Of a DNA stretch of 7,605 nt, positions 6,228-7,605 are shown piece by piece. A program made the translations under genes and the position numbers. The notes beneath the pieces are model-generated. The model saw only the letters and a program-made list of their open reading frames with translations. It had not been told where the DNA came from and made no database searches. The DNA is from Gammaproteobacteria bacterium (GTDB taxonomy: Bacteria > Pseudomonadota > Gammaproteobacteria > Eutrophobiales > Eutrophobiaceae). Numbering within the stretch: position 1 is the stretch's first letter; every line of letters begins with the position of its first letter. The stretch is taken from NCBI GenBank assembly GCA_015661095.1, contig JACVQI010000093.1, positions 1-7,605 on the forward strand, in the 5' to 3' direction.

Positions 6228-6414
6228 CAGGATGTGTTAAGTCATTGCCTATTAACAATGCCCCTGTCTTATTGACGAAAACATTAGTCGAATTTCGCCA
6301 TTGCCGCTATATGCTGAAACATCTTTTGTATGCATCGATTGTGCATATTTGTGGTTACACGAAAATCCACCGATGATTATGCTGTTTATTTTCTTATAAA
6401 AACTGATGACGAGC

Positions 6415-6443
6415 TTGTTCTCGGAATAATGACGATCTATATT
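6415..6443 (+). promoter_or_regulatory. Candidate promoter of the TPR protein gene
   Basis: TTGTTC (6415-6420) and TATATT (6438-6443, 5 of 6 consensus bases) are spaced by exactly 17 bases. Transcription would start around 6450, giving a leader of about 48 bases before the ATG at 6498. The -35 box matches only 3 of 6 bases. The -10 box lies within an inverted repeat, which suggests regulation. Confidence 0.4.
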
Positions 6444-6463
6444 GATAACTGGGGCATATAGAT
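6435..6463. repeat. Inverted repeat ATCTATAT-N13-ATATAGAT over the candidate promoter -10 box
   Basis: Perfect 8-bp arms (6435-6442 and 6456-6463) are separated by 13 bases. The left arm covers most of the proposed -10 box and the loop contains the predicted start point. This is the expected position for a repressor operator. In RNA the AT-rich stem would be weak, so a DNA-binding role is more plausible than a hairpin. Confidence 0.45.
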
Positions 6464-6497
6464 AAGACCTGAAACGGGGATCAGAGATTTTAATGCC

Positions 6498-7605
6498 ATG
6501 AATTCGATGCGATACCGATTATTCTTCTGCTTCAGCCTGGTACTGTCCTGCATTCCCGTGCGAGCCCAGGAAACGGCCGCTGCTCAAGCCAACCCGGTAC
6601 AGGATACCTCCGCAACAACGACTGACTCTTCCGTCCTGAAGTATCTGGACCAGATAACTGAACAGGAAAAATTACATGGCGCCTATGATCCGCAATTGAG
6701 CGAACAGTTATTGGGGCTGGGTTTGCTCTACCAGAACCTGGAACAATATGCGGAGGCCGGCAAGGTATTGAACCGTGCCCTGCATATCCGAAAAGTCAAT
6801 GACGGGCTGGAGAGTATGACCCAGGCACCGATACTGAAAGCGCTTATCGGGGTCAACACCGCCGCCAGAAACTGGGAAGAACTGGATCAGAATTATCATG
6901 GCTTGCTGTGGCTGTATCAGCGTAATCTTAAATCCGATGATCCGGCTTTTCTGCCCGTGATCCTGGCCGTCGGCAGATGGAAGCTGGAGGCATACACCAA
7001 CGGGCTGGTGAGCGATAACCGTGCCTTCATTCTTAATGATTTGGTGGAAATGTTCCGTACCACCGTCGAAATCATGGAGGATCAGTATGGAGTGAATGAC
7101 CCGCGTCTGATTGTCCCGTTAAGGATCCTGTCCCTGGCGTACTACCAGCAAGTCAATGAGGTTTTCAATTCATCCATCGAGGATTTCCAGGGAGACGGAA
7201 ACCGATATACTTACCGGCAAAGATGCATTCTGGACCCCCGAACCAATCAAGTGGTTTGCGGGATGGAAGAGGTCCCTAATACTAATTACTATACCAGCAA
7301 GCAGCAAAACAAAGATAGAAGAGTCGCTGAACAGATGCACAAGGTCAGAAGCATGCTTGACCGTATCGCCACAGTCAGCGCGGCGAATTCCACGAACCAC
7401 CCCGCCGAATACGCCATGGCACTGGTGAATCTCGGCGACTGGTATTTCATCAACAACCAGCGCACTACGGCAGTAGAGAAATATAAACAGGCTTATCAAA
7501 TACTCACTGACAGTGGTCCCGATCAGACATTGATTAATAATATCTTCGGCAAACCGGTGCGGATCCCGGTCATGTCGACGGCGCTGTCAACAACCGATAC
7601 TGAAG
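6498..7605 (+). CDS. Secreted TPR-repeat protein, N-terminal 369 aa, cut by window edge
   Basis: An open frame from the ATG at 6498 continues to the window end without a stop. The N-terminus is a signal peptide: basic MNSMRYR, a hydrophobic core at about 8-19, and a likely cleavage after V21-R-A23. A lipoprotein reading at C18 (VLSC) is possible but less typical. The mature part is helical with TPR-like units. The clearest are at about 64-98 (DPQLSEQLLGLGLLYQ onward) and 302-336 (PAEYAMALVNLGDWYF onward), with a middle unit near 190-220. Two cysteines, C243 and C254, sit in an insert between repeats and could form a periplasmic disulfide. The Pro/Thr/Ser-richer sequence after about 350 may start a linker to another domain. 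The first ATG has no strong ribosome binding site; M4 is the alternative. It is separated from the ThDP gene by 356 bp, so it is probably an independent unit. TPRs bind proteins; the partner is unknown. Confidence 0.8.
   Translation, partial: MNSMRYRLFFCFSLVLSCIPVRAQETAAAQANPVQDTSATTTDSSVLKYLDQITEQEKLHGAYDPQLSEQLLGLGLLYQNLEQYAEAGKVLNRALHIRKVNDGLESMTQAPILKALIGVNTAARNWEELDQNYHGLLWLYQRNLKSDDPAFLPVILAVGRWKLEAYTNGLVSDNRAFILNDLVEMFRTTVEIMEDQYGVNDPRLIVPLRILSLAYYQQVNEVFNSSIEDFQGDGNRYTYRQRCILDPRTNQVVCGMEEVPNTNYYTSKQQNKDRRVAEQMHKVRSMLDRIATVSAANSTNHPAEYAMALVNLGDWYFINNQRTTAVEKYKQAYQILTDSGPDQTLINNIFGKPVRIPVMSTALSTTDTE

Larger units (their letters stand above)
6142..6497. other. 356-bp AT-rich intergenic region before the TPR gene
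   Basis: This gap has no convincing gene. It opens with a pyrimidine-rich stretch (about 6146-6192) containing three ACTTT copies at 6162, 6170 and 6177. A 7-bp inverted repeat follows (6197-6227), then overlapping short symmetries around 6236-6260 (GTTAA/TTAAC and CATTG/CAATG). Near its right end are a candidate promoter and an inverted repeat. The T-rich start lacks a preceding GC hairpin, so a classical terminator for the ThDP enzyme gene is not evident. Confidence 0.6.

Noticed and set aside
6193..6240. A 15-codon frame over the GCCCAGT inverted repeat
   Set aside because: There is no ribosome binding site, the frame is very short, and the composition is explained by the palindrome.
831..6340. 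The 11-mer ATGCATCGATT occurs at 831-841 and 6330-6340
   Set aside because: A single 11-bp match between two AT-rich spacers is not enough to call a repeat family or attachment site.
6311..6376. A 21-codon frame (MLKHLLYAS...) in the intergenic region
   Set aside because: It has no Shine-Dalgarno sequence and no neighbour support; chance is the simpler reading.
7156..7499. Open frames on both strands within the TPR gene
   Set aside because: The 6498 frame, with a signal peptide and TPR units, continues through this region and explains it.
1..7605. Search for a CRISPR array, tRNA, rRNA, insertion sequence, phage gene or retron-like element
   Set aside because: No regularly spaced repeats, transposase or integrase motifs, or tRNA-like cloverleaf were seen; the window is nearly filled by metabolic genes.

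Overview
This window looks like chromosomal DNA from a moderately GC-rich gammaproteobacterium. The main evidence is a full-length FadE-type acyl-CoA dehydrogenase, a long membrane-anchored form with a C-terminal FadE-specific domain that is typical of that class. The adjoining proteins also read as ordinary proteobacterial families. The N-terminal part of a tungstopterin aldehyde:ferredoxin oxidoreductase (AOR) family protein suggests at least facultative anaerobic metabolism. I cannot name the species.

Left part (1-4512, all on the minus strand). In transcription order this holds fadE (4512 to 1978), a HisN-type inositol-monophosphatase-family phosphatase (1988 to 1179, overlapping fadE by 11 bp), a small tandem CDGSH iron-sulfur protein (1136 to 894) and, after a 263-bp gap with its own plausible promoter, an AOR-family gene that begins at 630 and runs off the left edge. 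The first three are spaced like one operon. AOR may be read partly from its own promoter.

Right part (4591-7605, plus strand). A thiamine-diphosphate enzyme of the acetolactate-synthase-like (IlvX-like) family starts 78 bp from fadE and diverges from it. An AT-rich 356-bp gap follows, carrying inverted repeats and a candidate promoter. A secreted TPR-containing protein then runs off the right edge.

Functional reading. FadE starts beta-oxidation of acyl-CoAs. The ThDP enzyme probably acts on 2-oxoacids. An AOR-family enzyme would interconvert aldehydes and carboxylic acids using ferredoxin. The CDGSH protein is a small Fe-S electron-transfer or cluster-handling candidate. Together these could form a carbonyl/acyl-chain metabolism neighbourhood, but that link is inferred from proximity only. 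I found no tRNA, rRNA, CRISPR array, insertion sequence or phage gene. I see no convincing new defence or mobile system here. The points of most interest are the gene neighbourhood and the regulatory symmetry elements.
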